The notes: generated from the sequence alone by a model not told the origin. DNA of 64,000 nt from Pholiota molesta (GCA_014925825.1 JACGCK010000006.1:558001-622000), one strand, 5' to 3'; numbered from the stretch's first letter, positions 9,690-23,177 are shown. Translations and numbers: made by a program.

Positions 9690-12600
9690 TCATACAACAT
9701 GCTCAATCTGCCTTTGCGCCTCATCCAACGGGAGAAACAGCATCTCAAACTCTTCTGAGGTTTGACCAATCACCCCAAATGCATCTTGAAGCGTTCGCCC
9801 AAGGAACTCCAGTTCCATCGTAACCCCCTTCATCGTCAAGGCATACGCAAAGAACAGCAATTGCTGTGAAATCTTGGCGTCACGTTCTTCACTACATCCA
9901 GCTTGCGGATCGCCTCCACCTATATTATGGTTATCCGAGTAAACGCATGTCCAAAATTAGATGTGCGCAGTAAAGCCATACCAGACGCAATCTCGACTTT
10001 TCTACCGGAGGTAGGTAAGGAGGCAACGGCGCTTTCAGTCGGAACGAGGCTGCCAGTGTCGAGAAGCTCAGCATAATATTGCCAACCATCTCACGGCGCT
10101 CCTTATTTACCGGGACTATGAAGTCCTGGCGTACACTCTAAAGATGAGTACATGAAGGTTAGCACAAGGATTTCATGATGCTTCAAATGGAAGGAAACAG
10201 TGACGTGCCGTATACCTAGAAGACGCGTGTTAATAGAGTTCATCTTAAAATTTACAACAAATGAGCACCAACCATTCCTCACGTGTAGTAACACATCGCA
10301 TGCTGTGCAGTTTGTCCAAGATCGTCTGTAGACTGATCAAGATTTGACGATATAGCTCCACAGGAAAAGGGCCTTTGAGGCGAGGTTCGTGCTGCGCTTG
10401 AGCCAATAGGCTCTGCAGCTCTATGAGTTTGATTTGTAAGTGCAATTCCCTGGAGATAAAACGTTAAAAGTTAGCGTAAGCAATAGTGTGGCGACTATTC
10501 AGTTACATTGCCATGAATTCATGAATCGAATTGGCGAGTCGGGTTGTTGCTGTCGGTCTCACGATATCGTGATTGGACGAACTCAGTGCAGAATCATCAT
10601 CCATTCCTCGGTATACAGGTGCAAAAGAGTTGGAAGCCACTAAACGGGTATAAAGCCATCCGATGTTCAAGCAGAACCTATAGATGATAATCAATTAGCT
10701 AAAATATTTGACTTTATTTTGGAGAGATGACTAACTCGCTGAGAGATTTGGTGAGCTCCCTGCGAGCTTCGGCGGGCCACCAGAATCGGGAGACAAAAGC
10801 AGCCCATAGAACACCTACTATAACAGCAACGGCGCGATGGAAACCAATGTCGACGACAGATATTCCTTCTCTCTTAGGTTGTAGCTATTAATATGTAGGT
10901 CTGTTTTAGTAAAAATGGTATGATCGCTGCAGATACGCACCAATACAAACAAGTCAGATTATACGTTAAAAGCACGAATCGTGATGCGGAAAGGTATTTT
11001 GGTTTGGCCACAGCAAAATAGAAGCAGGGTATAGAAACCAGGAATCCGGACACTGAGAGGACTACGGCATCCCCGGGAAAGAGCGAATAAAGTCCTATAG
11101 CGATAGCTGCTCCGAATCTAGTTGACGTGTTAATGCAAGAAAGATGCTTCAAAGAAGGCGCAATCTTACAAGGTTCCAAGAACGCGCTGGAAGCTCAGGT
11201 AGTTGGTCTAAAGTGTTATGAATGTAAGCTTTTCAAACCATGCATCAGAATAGAATCCACTCACGGCGCCAATTGTAGGAGAAATTACCACGAAAAACTA
11301 AGAAGTCATGAATTTACATGCAGATCGTGGAATCAATACAGCACTCACAGAAATTAGCGCCCAATCACCCCAATATTCAAGGAAAATTGGGCGAGTCGAA
11401 TCAAGGAATGCAGGAGCCGCAAGAAGTGCAGTTGCCATTCCAGCTTTGATTCCGTACTTGGTATCCCTCTCTTGGAATCGATTGCCGATGGACCATATGG
11501 TTTGGTACACCCTTCCAATAAACGACAATGTGTCTCGGGGAGGGGTTTGAATCGTGTTGGGAGCATGGGGTCGAATCTTTGGGAAGGCTGGATGAGATTT
11601 CCGGTGAGACGGGATTATGTACACTGTCAGAGATGTATTAGCATATGAACTCAATCTTTGACGGCCAACATACGGATGCTTTTACGAATATTCAAGGTCC
11701 TCCTACGATTTCATTCTTCTTTCGCCGCGAAAATGACACACTGGCAAATGTGCTACTGATCCAAGCTATGGATCTGCGCCACCATGGACCCCGTCGGAGT
11801 AAAAATTGCTCGTAACAATATATGCGTTCTACGGAATCAACGAGTGATATCAATTCTCTGGCGAATTCTTGTAGAGTAAAGATGAAGCTAGGGCCAAGTG
11901 TCATGCGTCAGTCATTTCAAATAAGTTGATTCAAGCTCACAAATAGACGAGAAATACGTTTTCGTTATCTCCTTCTGATGTTAGAGAATTGTTGTTTGGG
12001 TTCAAAGAGTACTGGCTTCCTGAGGACGTGGGACGCGATAGGGGGTTCACGTCACTCCGTCGGTATAATCGTAGTACCGCATGATTCGATGTACTCTCGA
12101 ACCGCACTAGGGCCGCTTCGATGCCGTCTACAAGGTCAGAGAACTCGTGAGGCTGGGTTAGTGCCTCCTGTCGACTCTCGCCTTTCTGCGACTCCAAACA
12201 GACATCGTGAAGCCTATTCAACGTAAGGGTAGATGCAGACTTCGGTACAACATTTAGGGCACACGATAGCATTCAATCAAGTATAAGACTCACAGAAAGA
12301 GCCCTCATGGGCGGACCTAGTTCCTCAACAAGGTCCCCAAACATGGCAGCAGCAGCGCGCAATAAAGCTTCTCCGTCCTCGAGATTTGAATCTTCACTGG
12401 GTGTGTTCGCTTTGGCTTTCCCAGGTTTATTGGACTGACTTTTTACCCCGGCCTTCGATAAATCATATTGCAGACGAGTGCTGCTTCGCAACCCATTCAA
12501 ATGTTGTGCTAAGCGATTAAGACAGTCGACTGTATCTTCATATGCTCGGCGGCCTGAAACCTGGGATTGACTAGGAACTATCGCAGGTACTTCTTCGTCG

Positions 12601-14183
12601 TCGTATCCTAGTCCTCCTGTCAGAGTCCATTCACTTTTGGCTTCTCGGAGATTCTTTTGGAGATTAGTGAAGCTGTTTTGGTGATTTTCAACAGCAATTT
12701 GAACTTTTTCAAGATTCACAATGTGAGATTCGTTGTCATTTTCCAAGAGGAAAATCCCAGTCAGTTTTGGCAGCAGTGTCGAGAATGAATCCAGAGTTTT
12801 GATCATGCTGAGGCGTAAATTCGAGATAGCCGTTTGGGGCCAGAGCAGATAGCAGACAAGGTTTGAAACGATGGATCCGCACAGGATAATTCCAGATACT
12901 TGGTAAAGCGCATCCAAGCCGCCTTCCTTGACAGTCCTGAATGAAGAGAATATTCAGTCAGGAAAACGAGTATTTCGCGTAAATGCTTACACGACAAATA
13001 TCACGATTGCCGTCATGCTACACGCTGTATACAAATGAGCAGAGAACCAGAGCACGTAACCACAGAGACCTACCGGTGTTAAGGAAGGATTTTGCTACGA
13101 GCGTTGTCAAATAAGTCCCTTGACATCAAGGATAGAGTAAACGCACCATCCAAACTTTAGCCATGCCAGAAGACTCATACTCAGTCCGATCCAAGCTATT
13201 GCAACGAAGTCCGCCAGCCATTCCCAGCCCGGTCGAACTTCGAGGAACCAGAACATCGACATCGACACCAAACACACTACAGCCGCATATACGACGCCAA
13301 AAAGGCAGAAAAGGTCAGCCTCGACCATAGCGCCGACGGTTTTGGCTGGGTTGAAGTATACCGCACTGGCAATTAACTTATCAACGGGAAATAGTTCCGA
13401 GATGCACATACAATCGTCTACTCACATTGTTGCTACCATATGTGCACTTGCAGAGGGCCCAGAGGTATCGAGATCGCTGATAAATTGGGCAAGAAGCGGC
13501 GAAAAGGTAAACAAGGACGCGATGAAGTAGGCAATTGCGCATTTGAGAATGTTGCGAGAGACGGGAGAAAGAGTCAGTTTCTGGATCAGTTGGGAGTGCC
13601 ATGGTCGTTTTGGTGGTGGGGGCGCCGTCGTCAATACGGAAGAGGAATCAGTATCGTAGTCATTCAGGGCACCATGACTGGGAATCGGATCCAGTCTGAC
13701 AGGAGACGCATCTCTGCTGTGTCGGCTGTACGAAGCTTGTATAGCTGGTGTATCGAAGCTGCCTTGGATGGAAGACCCAGTCACACTTCTGGCATCATAT
13801 GAAAAATAGCTGTCGGTTAACGTTCCTCTGTGAGGACGTCGCGAATTGGAAGTTGGAGTAACACTGGTCGAAGCGAGATGCCCCTCGTTCTCCATCAACT
13901 GGCCAAAAAGCGTCCATTGGTGCTCGGGATTTCGATCACGGTAGTCGAGGCTATTTCGTGATGTCAGTGCAGGACTCGTAGTCTGAGCACTGGCGACGCG
14001 TCTTCGCTGAATAGAGGCTGAAGTGGGTGTAGTTGGCCAACGAGTGTCATCGGTGTCAGCTGACGGATGTTCTTCGGAATCAATTGCTGGCGGAGAACCG
14101 ACAAAGCGAGGGTCGTCTCCAGAATTGAAAAACGGACGTGAGGCACTCGGGCGACGTGAAGGAATGTCGAGTGGTGGTTGCAT
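9690..14183 (-). CDS. Large ArAE_2-type membrane protein (putative ER transporter / aromatic acid exporter family)
   Basis: Multi-exon protein of roughly 1,100-1,200 residues. The N-terminal ~190 residues are disordered and Ser/Pro-rich (MQPPLDIPSRRPSASRPFF and following). Then come a first block of membrane helices (SRNILKCAIAYFIASLFTFS, VVYAAVVCLVSMSMFWFLEV, VAIAWIGLSMSLLAWLKFG, IILCGSIVSNLVCYLLWP) and a long soluble middle. A second membrane block follows (KYGIKAGMATALLAAPAFLD, FGAAIAIGLYSLFPGDAVVL). The C-terminus is LFLPLDEAQRQIEHVV-stop at 9690. The order helices-soluble-helices and these phrases match fungal proteins with the ArAE_2 N-terminal and DUF2421 domains. Substrate unknown. 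An ATG at 14327 would add 48 residues; I prefer 14183, where the family-like disordered region begins. It lies downstream of a Zn2Cys6 regulator on the same strand, which may or may not control it. Confidence 0.8.
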
Positions 14184-15002
14184 TGAAGGGAGACCTTGTC
14201 CACTTTGGCACCACTCCGCTCTGCACTCAAGTATGATGGCATTGTCGTGATCATCGGCGCTTCTTATGAATAGAAGCTCGCCTTTGCTTTGGTTGCAACG
14301 ACAACTTCTCATTTTTGGTTTGAACAAATATGTACTACGAGTGTATGCAAAATTATTCGACTAGATGCAAATAGATACGAGTAGTAACTGGTGCTAAAGA
14401 TACAGTGTGTTTAGGTGTTGGTGGTAGAGCGTCCCAAGGCTGCATGCTAGATATGTCGCAAGGCTCGAAAGTAGATGTTAGTGCGAACGTCCGATATCGT
14501 GGCAGTGATAAGGTAATGGAAAAAGATAACAGCCAGTGTCCATGATGGTCCGTGTGTCCGTGCACAAGTTAAGTATCTGAAATCCAGTGGAACGAAAAGC
14601 GAAAGGAATGTATGTCTACCTGGCCAGGTATAGTTGTAGGAGGAGAAACAGAAAATATCGAAAAGGAATGTGGTGAAGGTGCAGAGTCCGTAGGATGTAT
14701 CTCGCTGCTGAAAGTCTGCAACATTCTGGTCATAAAAAATCGTAAGGAAAAGAATGTGCGATATTAATCAATCAAACGTCCGTAAACCGTGAGTCCGAGA
14801 AGTGAATGTGAAAGTGGGGTGGTCAATCAATCAGTTTGTAGTCCGTGACGAAGTTGTCCATAAGCAACGGGTCAACGAGGCGGCAAGAAAAAAAGAGCCC
14901 GAAGAGAAATGAAGACAAATTATCAAAGTGAAGGAAGGTGAATAAAATTAGAGAGAAAGTACGAATAGGGCCAAGCGAGGGGGCGGTGGCTTGGGCGAGA
15001 GA
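14184..15002. other. Intergenic between Zn2Cys6 gene and ArAE-like gene
   Basis: About 820 bp, unusually long for this window. It must contain the promoter and leader of the ArAE-like gene and the 3' UTR of the regulator gene. There is purine-rich sequence around 14880-14990. No gene is seen; short open frames here have no recognisable motif. Confidence 0.4.
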
Positions 15003-17253
15003 TTAGTGAGAGGCGAGGCGCTTTTGGACCTTGGCAACGGCAGGAGCTGCCAGAAAAAATCAACAGTCGTTGAGAGAGAGGTAGCAGACTACGTACCGAC
15101 GATGGGGAAACGGGTGCTGAGGCTAGTCATCGCATATAAAAGGACACCAAGGTCGTTGCGCAATTCAGAGTGATCCGCCAATGGCCAAGAGGCTTCGAGA
15201 GCATCGAGATCCCTAATGATGATATCTGCAGCTGACCACCAGCAGGGCTTTAAGAACGAACACTTAGAATGTTAGGATATAATAAAAATGCAGAGGTCTT
15301 ACGCCAATCATCGGTTCGAGGAAAGCGAAATCTCGATCCGAAATCTGCTTGATGAGGGATACGCAGGCTCGGGCTGCTTGTGAGCTCTTTTCAAAGGACA
15401 TGGGGTCGTCTAAGGCGAAAGAACGGTGCAGATAAATTGTCGCTGAGTGGGCTAGGGTGTGTGCCATGATTGTACTGTGTCTCTCTGCGGTTATAATGGT
15501 ATCCAACTGATTAATGGGAATAAGGGTCGACAAAAAGAGGGCGATGGAGTGCTCCAGAGATCGCATTTCATCGCTCATCCGGGCCGACGCCTTTGCATCT
15601 GTTTATAGGTGAGGATCAAGTGGGCGGCAATGGTCGTAGCACTTACTTCGATCCCAGCTGGCTGTAAGGTAGTCAGCATGGGCAAATAGCGCGGACGCCT
15701 TCACACGGAGTGAAGGGACTGAAAAGCTGGTCGCCGAGACTGATCCAGACAAAAATGACCGAACTGTTGGTAGGGATGAAACAGCGTCAATGTGGCCCTA
15801 AAATTGCGGAAAGTTATTAGCCACATAGTGGTGTACATTAGTCAGATAAATTTACACTTTCATAGTCCTTGATATCCTGAGGCCAAGGACATGTAATGGA
15901 CCGGGGCAAACTAGACTTGTCGCGGATAATGCAGGGCTTACGGAGCACGACCGACCAGCAACGGTCCAGGTTGTATACTTGCCAGAACGTTAGGACCCTC
16001 TCCCCCTCACGGACATCACTGAAGGTAGGCTTCATGTCGGATTCCGTAGAATTGCCATTGCTAAACCAGCCTTCCAAAGATGATCGGCCGCTGAGCCCGG
16101 CCTGCACAGCCAGAGCAGCTGCGGAGCTTGCATGATAACTTCCCTCCAGAAGTCGGCCGTTAGCGAGGAAGTACAAGGATAGAAGACATGATGCCTGGAT
16201 CACATCAAGGAGCTTGTCAGCAGACCGAAGTGCATCAGGAAGAGACTCGAGTGCATGCTGGAGATAGTGCTCTTCGTGCTGACTCAGAGCCTCGGGACGC
16301 GAGATGAAGCAGGCCCACAGATAGATGGCATTGAGGAGTACTGGATGTCTTTGCTCGGAGGCAGGAAGGCTGAGGCTATCCCGAAGACGGCCCATATGGA
16401 TCTCGAGCCCACATTGACGGCTGTGTGGGGTGAAAATATCCACACTGCATTTTCCAAACGCAACAGGTCAAGAATGATAAATTAGAAATGTAAAACGGAC
16501 ACATACAGCATTTGCGCAAGTTCCAGGGGGGGCTGGAACCTGGTATAATGGTCACCAAAGTAGACCTCCGGCAGAAACGGTGCAGGCGATGGAGAGGGAA
16601 TGCCCTGGACGTTTCGATTAGTAAAATCCAAAGATGCTTATCCAAAGCACTGACATGGTGCCGCTGCTCCCATGACCTTGGGGGTGATGCGGGAGCGGAA
16701 TCTGGTAGAGTATAATCCCGCTCAGTACAATATATCCCGCTTCAACAAGAAAACAATAACAGAACCAGAAGGGAAAGGAGAATGCGAAGTTGACAAGTAA
16801 GAGCTCTCAGGAGATCCAAAAGACTCGGACGAGGAAGAGTTTGATCGCGAATGAAAGTTTGGGTCGAAGAGAGTGATCGAAGGGGAGATGTATTCAGGAT
16901 CCTCTAGCTCTTTGATACGTTGTTCGAGCTTGGTGATTGTCTCGCGGAGAAGTTGTGTGCGGGTCTTGCCCTTGCCATCGTCGTATTCGCAGCCGTCGGC
17001 CTTCTTTGCCCGTGTGCATTGTTGGCAAGATGGTTTTTGACCATCACAGCGCTAAATTTACGCGAGAATGAGCGATAAAATCGGAGAAAACGTGGAACGC
17101 GATAGCTGTACCATTTTTCTCTTTCTGGAGACGGTGGGCCGTGAGCAGAGGGCGGAGGTGGTGGACGATGGGGACATACCTGCATCGGAGACATGCTTTC
17201 CCTCGCTGCAAAGTGGATTGGTTGTTGGCGTCGGATGCCTGTTTGGTGGTCAT
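15003..17253 (-). CDS. Zn2Cys6 fungal-specific transcription factor
   Basis: Nuclear DNA-binding regulator. ATG at 17253 starts MTTKQASDANNQSTLQRG, then KACLRC. The zinc cluster is spread over three exons and joins as C-LR-C-RKRKMR-C-DGQKPS-C-QQ-C-TRAKKADG-C, the standard six-cysteine spacing. The RKRKM linker is supplied by a 13-nt micro-exon (17112-17124). A coiled-coil stretch follows (LLRETITKLEQRIKELEDPE). The large fungal-specific middle domain includes LLNAIYLWACFISRPEALSQ, QASCLLSLYFLANGRLLEGS and FWQVYNLDRCWSVVLRKPC. The C-terminus is KVQKRLASH-stop at 15003. The target genes cannot be inferred. The adjacent ArAE-like transporter gene is on the same strand downstream and is one candidate target by proximity only. 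Confidence 0.88.
17112..17124 (-). other. 13-nt micro-exon in the Zn2Cys6 gene
   Basis: Minus-strand sequence AAAGAGAAAAATG is preceded by CGTCTCCAG and followed by GTACAGC. Splicing it between TGCAG and CGCTGTGATGG gives C-RKRKMR-C, exactly the six residues required between the second and third zinc cysteines. Confidence 0.75.
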
Positions 17254-17752
17254 TATCGGATAGAAAGAATTAATAATATACAGAAATAAAAGGTTATGAA
17301 AAGAAGAGCATGTGGAAGGGAGAAGAAAGTGGACGATGAGCGATGGACGGATCTGGCTGTCTATTATATGCATCTACACAGCCCTGGGCCCTGCACCCAA
17401 CTGGACGCGACATGCTCGGCACTTCGTCTACATCCCATCCTCCTCGCATCTCCCCATCTGTTGTCAAGACAGGTCCATCCACACTGCGGTCTAGATACCC
17501 CGTCTGCCCCGGCCCGCCCCTCTCCTCTCTATACGTGAACCTGCGGCGAACACTCCCCTACATGTGAACCGCCATCATTCCCACAATCAGCGCTCCCCGT
17601 GAAACCCTATAATATCAGCACCACCAGGTATCTGCTAATCTAGCACAGTACACCGCATGTCTACATAGAAATACAATACATATCCTCGACGCTAATAACA
17701 AATGGCAACACCCATGTTTTTCTTCCCGATTTGCAATTCCCGACGATCGACA
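17254..17752. other. Promoter region of the Zn2Cys6 gene
   Basis: About 500 bp between the regulator's start codon and the 3' end of the Afi1-like gene. The stretch at 17380-17600 is C-rich, which on the minus strand is a G-rich tract. No coding sequence is recognised. Confidence 0.4.
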
Positions 17753-20700
17753 TCAATACGCCCCGTTGACCGCATTGCTTGCAACCGAATTTGAATGGGA
17801 TCGAACATTCATCGTACTGGCCATAGAGTGTGCGCTCTCTGCATACTGAGGATGCTGCTGCTGCTGTTGCCATTGTTCCTGCTGCTCTTTCGCATGAGCT
17901 TGACGCACGTATGCATACCGTTGAAAGTGATTTAACGCTTGCAAAAACAGCACCCCGACCTCCGAGTAATATACTCCCGTTAGCTCGAAGCCAAATCGGG
18001 TAAACATATGCACTCACTGGATAAGCACGCAGCTGGTTAAACAAATTCACAGTGTGCTCTCTTATCACAGCCTTTTGATGGAATAAAGAAAATCCGATGT
18101 ACAGCAATCCCCCTCCATGAGGTAATGATGCTAACAGCTTTATCATGCAATGGTTCCTTCAGTATCAGCGCCCATGGAGACTCAATTGTGAAACTTACCT
18201 CAACGACTTGGTCGTACCCTTTGACTCCTTCTGCTAGACTGCGCATGATGGCCAACGCCTCTGAGTCATGCATATTTTTAGTATATCGAAGTCGGAACAG
18301 TTGGTGAAGGACATCGAATCCTTTGATTGCAGTATTGCCCTGGTGTTTGGCGTAATCCTGCAAGTTTGTAAAGATAAATGGACAAGAAAAGAAAAAGGTA
18401 GACAACCAGATGAGACAGACCACAACTAAATAATTGTAACTGTTCGTCTTCATCCATGCTTCGATACGATGGGCGTTGGAAACCAACTCCTTCAAACAAT
18501 TGGCTTCATCCGCGAAAGCGATGCCACTACCCAGCTTTGGTGGTCGCCCCGGAATTTCCGTGAAGGGGGCACTGGCATAACCAAAAGTAGTAGTCCCTGT
18601 AACCTCTTCCTCATACCGCGATGCCAGGCGGACAAAGCGTGTTACATATTCCGTGAATCTCATACGAACTAGGCCCTCGCCAAAATGGTCGTCGATAGCT
18701 GCTCTAATCTGTAATAAAAGAGAAGAGAACGACTGGTAAATTGGAATATAACGTTCATGTCAGAATCACGTACATCATCGATAAACATCTTATCCGCATT
18801 GTCTTTGCTGACGTCCGTTTTTGTTCCCTCTTTGGTCAGTTTGGCAATATCGTCTTCACTGCCTATAGAAGATTCCGCTTTCAGAGTGCCGGACCTAGTA
18901 ATAAGCGGTCCAGCCAAGCCTATTGTCCCGTTCGCTGGATAGGTGGTATGGATATCTTTAGATACAGTGACATTCCCGGTGCTGATGTCCAAGAAGAGAT
19001 CCCATTGCCGGGAATTCTCAAAGATTGGATTCGTTACGCCTGCTATGAAGGCAGGCCTAGGCAAAGTGTCAATGAGAAGAATTTACAAGAGTTCCAGTAA
19101 TACATACACTGATTCCCATTCATCTCTGTTTCTCAAGTTTGCATATGGGAATGCACGTTCGATGAATCCTCTCAAGACAGCCCCACAGCCGGAGCCCAGA
19201 GCGCACGCTGATAATACGAAGCTCGAAACCTCGCCAGCAGGTCGTCTGTGTCCCAGGAATATAATCCGCTTCCCAGTGACAAGTGCATTGAAAAGGACAA
19301 TGATTGGGTGTGTTTGCGGTCCATTCGTGTGTAGATGGGGATGTGAAGGTCCGCTAACCGATGCATGTTGAGAGAATACTTTGATGAGTGTAATTAATGA
19401 GTACTAGGAGACTTTCAGCTATGCTTTGTTGAAAGAAAATGCAAAAGAATTACTCACATCGCCGACTTCTTCGGGAAAGGTGGAAAGTGGCATCTTGATC
19501 GGGAGTTGATGATCCTTGTACGCTACCGTGGTATTATAAAAATGGGTATCTTTGACCATTCCATTGCGTCTTTGGAAGTCGTTATATGCCTGTTGAGGTT
19601 GTTGTTGGCGGTATGTCTGATCTTTTCCAGGGGCATGTGATGATGATGATGATGCGGATGCATCCGTCGACCTTCGATTGCGCGACGAACCGACAAGAGT
19701 ACTAGTAGCTACCAACGATGCGACGCTGCTTGTTTCTGCCTTTTCCTTCGGCACGAGATCCAAACCACTTTCGTCGCCAACCCAGACGGCGCTTCCCCCA
19801 AGAGAAAACGATGAATCAGAAGGCGAATTCTGAGTGTACGATGAGGGTTGGCTAGTAGATGTGCTTTCTGCATCCGTTCTGTCCATTCGGTGATTTTCCC
19901 TTTTCCGGCCTCTACTCTCGTCTGCGTAATGTTTTTCTCGGTCCTTGCCCCGGAGGAGGATCCCTTCCTCGAAGCTTGAATATGATTCGTTTGAGTTGGT
20001 CGATTTGTGTTGAAGAACAGGTTTCGAGGCAGGGGCCGAACTCCCCCGGCTTGTTGAGAGGGACTATTGGCAAACTTCTCCGCGAAGATATCTTTACGAT
20101 CTGAAGAGCGCATAACTAGCTTCTCGTTTCTCGTTAGTGTCGGTGCCCCTGAGAGATCCATAGAATTAACAGCATCGAAAAGTCTAGCCAGGCAGTCTTG
20201 CGAAGGGTCTGAAAGATAGTCATCGAGGGCGAGAAGAAGGAAAGGCTGATAATTTATTAGTTACTGGTGTTATGGGAATCAAGCGATTCATCTCACCTTG
20301 AAGATTTGAATAAAGGGATGGCGTGTGCAAATAGCGAGGGCAAGAACCTGGGCACCTCTGGAAAAGCGACATCAGCCAGACGGAGATGAGTGTATTACGA
20401 GAAACGTACCGATCTAAAGACTTATCGTGCTTCGTTCGAACCAGGTTTAGAACGCAGAGAAGTTCAGGCCGATCCGAGCCGTTGTGTTCCTCGCCAGGCA
20501 ACGCAACTGATCTTGTCTCCGGTGTGTCAAGCGCGAGGACAGGGGAAATAGTGTTGAATGGGGTCTGATTGAGAAAGAAGATGGTCCAGTCGTCGAGCTG
20601 ATTGTCAGCTCCGTCGGGGAGCATGGACATGGCAAGTACACTATACGGGCTCAGTGCGACACAGCAGAGCGATTGGAAGCGAGACGTACCCCTCATCAAC

Positions 20701-20799
20701 GCCCAGCGGTTGGGGGAACTGGTACTTGAGCTGTGCGCCCTCGAGGATGTGGAATTCTGCCAGCAGGACGAAGGAGCAATGGTTTCCATGGCCTGCCAT
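17753..20799 (-). CDS. Afi1-like DENN-domain protein (Arf3/Arf6-interacting, vesicle trafficking)
   Basis: ATG at 20799 gives MAGHGNHCSFVLLAEFHILE followed by GAQLKYQFPQPLGVDEG, then VLAMSMLPDGADNQLDDWTI and FFLNQTPFN: the N-terminal docking domain found in yeast Afi1 and relatives. A Ser/Pro-rich insert follows. The DENN-like part continues with THFYNTTVAYKDHQLPIKMP, LSTFPEEVGD, a segment reading HALVTGKRIIFLGHR, and GFIAGVTNPIFENSRQWDLF with LFLDISTGNVTVSKDI. The C-terminus has a Gln-rich stretch near 17870 and ends NAVNGAY-stop at 17753. In yeast Afi1 binds Arf3 (the Arf6 orthologue) and helps set polarity; DENN proteins often act as Rab exchange factors. An ORF with an ATG at 20822 is in another frame and is not the start. 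An Arf6 gene lies in this window at 49.6-50.5 kb. Confidence 0.8.
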
Positions 20800-20989
20800 T
20801 GCAGATGGTCGTCGGTTATCATGCCACCAATGATCCAAAAGCCAGGGCGCTTGTCCGCGTCATGTGACCGACGCGTCTCTGAGGCTTTTGCGCCACTCGT
20901 TTCTGTATCCCCATCTTATTCCCTCTATCAGTCATGCTACCACCCATACTTATATCCTCTGCTTTTCAGGTCGGCCCAAGCAGCGCATT

Positions 20990-23177
20990 ATGGGCTTGAC
21001 AGAGGTTCGAAAATCCCTCAGCCCATCTTTATTCGTCTAATATGCTGCACCAACTTCAAGGTTACAGGACCATCCACAGCCTATGTATGCATAGGTGGCT
21101 TTGTTGTCGCAGTAAGAATGTCCTCCTTTCTATCTATGAACTCATCAAATATTCTCACTAGTTTTCCATGTTTTCCCTGTTAGCAAGGGAGACGGTAAGC
21201 ATAACACCCTGGTGTAGATGTACTATTAGCCCATTCAAGTCTTCCTAGATATTCGTCAACGAGGTGGTCCTCGGCACGACTTTTGGCATCCTTATCGGCC
21301 CATACTTTGGTGGTATCTTCGACCCTCGTGCATGGGGAGATCAGACAAATGTCATGACCCTTGAACTAATGCGAATAGTGCTTGCGACTGGTCTGTTCGC
21401 CATCGGGGTTGAGCTTCCAAAATCATACATGTGGCAACATTTTAGGAGTCTCCTGACTATGGTTATTCCAACGATGGCCATTGGGTGGCTTATCGTGGCT
21501 GGTATGTTATTATTAGCGCCCATGCGTTAGCTCTCCTCTTCTTCTAATGCCGTCTTTAGGATTGCTCAGTGTCCTCTTTCCTGTGCTAAACTTTGTTTCT
21601 TGTTTGGCAATATCTGCCTGTTTGACGCCTACAGATCCTATCATTTGCACCGCCATCGTCGGTGAGATCTATAATGCACTTGTTTTTGAAACGATAAAGC
21701 ATATGAATATATCGCTAGGTGGCAGATTTGCTCAGAAACACGTCCCAGTAAACCTTCGTCAGTTGCTTGCCGCGGAATCAGCGGCTAATGATGGACTTGC
21801 ATATCCGTTTTTAACGCTGGCCATCTATTTGACAATCGATAGTTCAAGGGAAACTGCACTAACTCACTGGGTGCTCGTAGGCTGGCTTTGTGCGCTTAAC
21901 TTTTCTACGCAGAAAAAATCGAGTTTATTTAATCCTGGTCGTAGATGAAGTTGTTCTCGGTGTATTTATGGGCGCAATCTTAGGTTGGCCCACACAATAT
22001 CTCTTGCTCTATGGTATTTAACTCTTATAAAGGATTGCTGTTCTCGCATCTCATGAAATTCTCCCGCGGAAGAGGTTATATCAATCGAGAGTCTTATGTC
22101 GCCCAATATCTCGCACTGGCTATATTTATAACGGGCGTCGTGAGCACAGTTGGCAGCGATGATCTCCTGGCCGCATTCGCTGCAGGTTCGTCCATAATCC
22201 CCATAGTTCCATGGTGTATTCTTACTAATGACAACAGGCAGTGCAATCTCATGGGATGGTGAATTTAATGTGCACACAGAAGGCGAATCTTTTTCCACTG
22301 TCGTCGACCTCCTCCTGAACTGCGGCTGCTTCGTTTACATCGGCGCTTGGCTACCTTTCAAGTCCTTCACAATGCCCGAGCTCGGAATCACCCCATGGAG
22401 ATTAATGACCCTCACTGGCGGAATCCTGTTTCTGCGACGTATCCCTGCGATCTTGACACTGTACAAGTGGATTCCGGAGATCGCTTCATGGCGCGAAGCT
22501 CTATTCTCAGGGCATTTTGGTAACGCACCTTCGTTTGGTCATGAACAATTTCGACCACTAATGAGTGCTTAGGACCGGTAAGGACGCTCGGTTTCACCCA
22601 AGTAATGTAACCTTTTATACGACCTTATAAACATCATAGATGGGAGTGGGGGCTGTGTTTATCTCCACTCTTGCCATTCATCGACTGGGAACTCCAGCAG
22701 ATCCCCCTGTAACTCAGCAAGACCATCTAACACTCGCCATTCAACCAATCGTTTGTTTCGTTGTCCTGGCGTCTATCATTGTTCGTAAGTTTACAAGCTG
22801 GCAGGGATAGTTTCTCTCTGAAAATCTTATCATAATGTCTAGATGGATTGTCCATTCCTTTCTTCAACATGGGAAGAAATTTATCGCAGACAATTACCTT
22901 CCCTTCGGCATATCCGGATTGGGTTTTAGGAATCAATCAGAACCCTGTCCTGCCCATAGAGCCTGATATCGAAGGGGCCACTTCCTCGTTGACTAGAGAG
23001 AGCGTAGAAAGTGTATCAAAGGTTGGTCGCAGCCAGGATGCTGACATCCGCAGTACCGGTTCAGCGCTACCGCGTCCGCCTATCTCCGCTTCGCGACCTG
23101 AGAATGCCCACGGAAAAAGCGGGGGAAAAAGCGGGGGTGGAGACGCAAGAAACGGAGCAATGATGATAGACGTTTAA
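20990..23177 (+). CDS. Na+/H+ antiporter (Nha1/Sod2 type)
   Basis: Plasma-membrane cation/proton exchanger of the CPA1 family for Na+/K+ export and pH control. Homology begins at about 21045 with FKVTGPSTAYVCIGGFVVA. A 33-nt exon adds FSMFSLLARET. Then IFVNEVVLGTTFGILIGPYF, FAIGVELPKSYM, ISACLTPTDPIICTAIVG (the conserved DP motif), LAAESAANDGLAYPFLTLAI (conserved ND), YLALAIFITGVVSTVGSDDL, CFVYIGAWLPFKSF and GVGAVFISTLAIHRLG. A moderately long tail (IEPDIEGATSSLTRES to NGAMMIDV) is predicted cytoplasmic, shorter than the yeast Nha1 tail. The exact start is unresolved: ATG at 20990 needs a frame change before the conserved region, so the 5' exon may be mis-sequenced or lie elsewhere. The stop is at 23177. 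Confidence 0.88.

Noticed and set aside
20602..21044. Long plus-strand frame upstream of the antiporter as its N-terminus
   Set aside because: It runs antisense through the first exon of the Afi1-like gene and has no antiporter-like features until about 21045.
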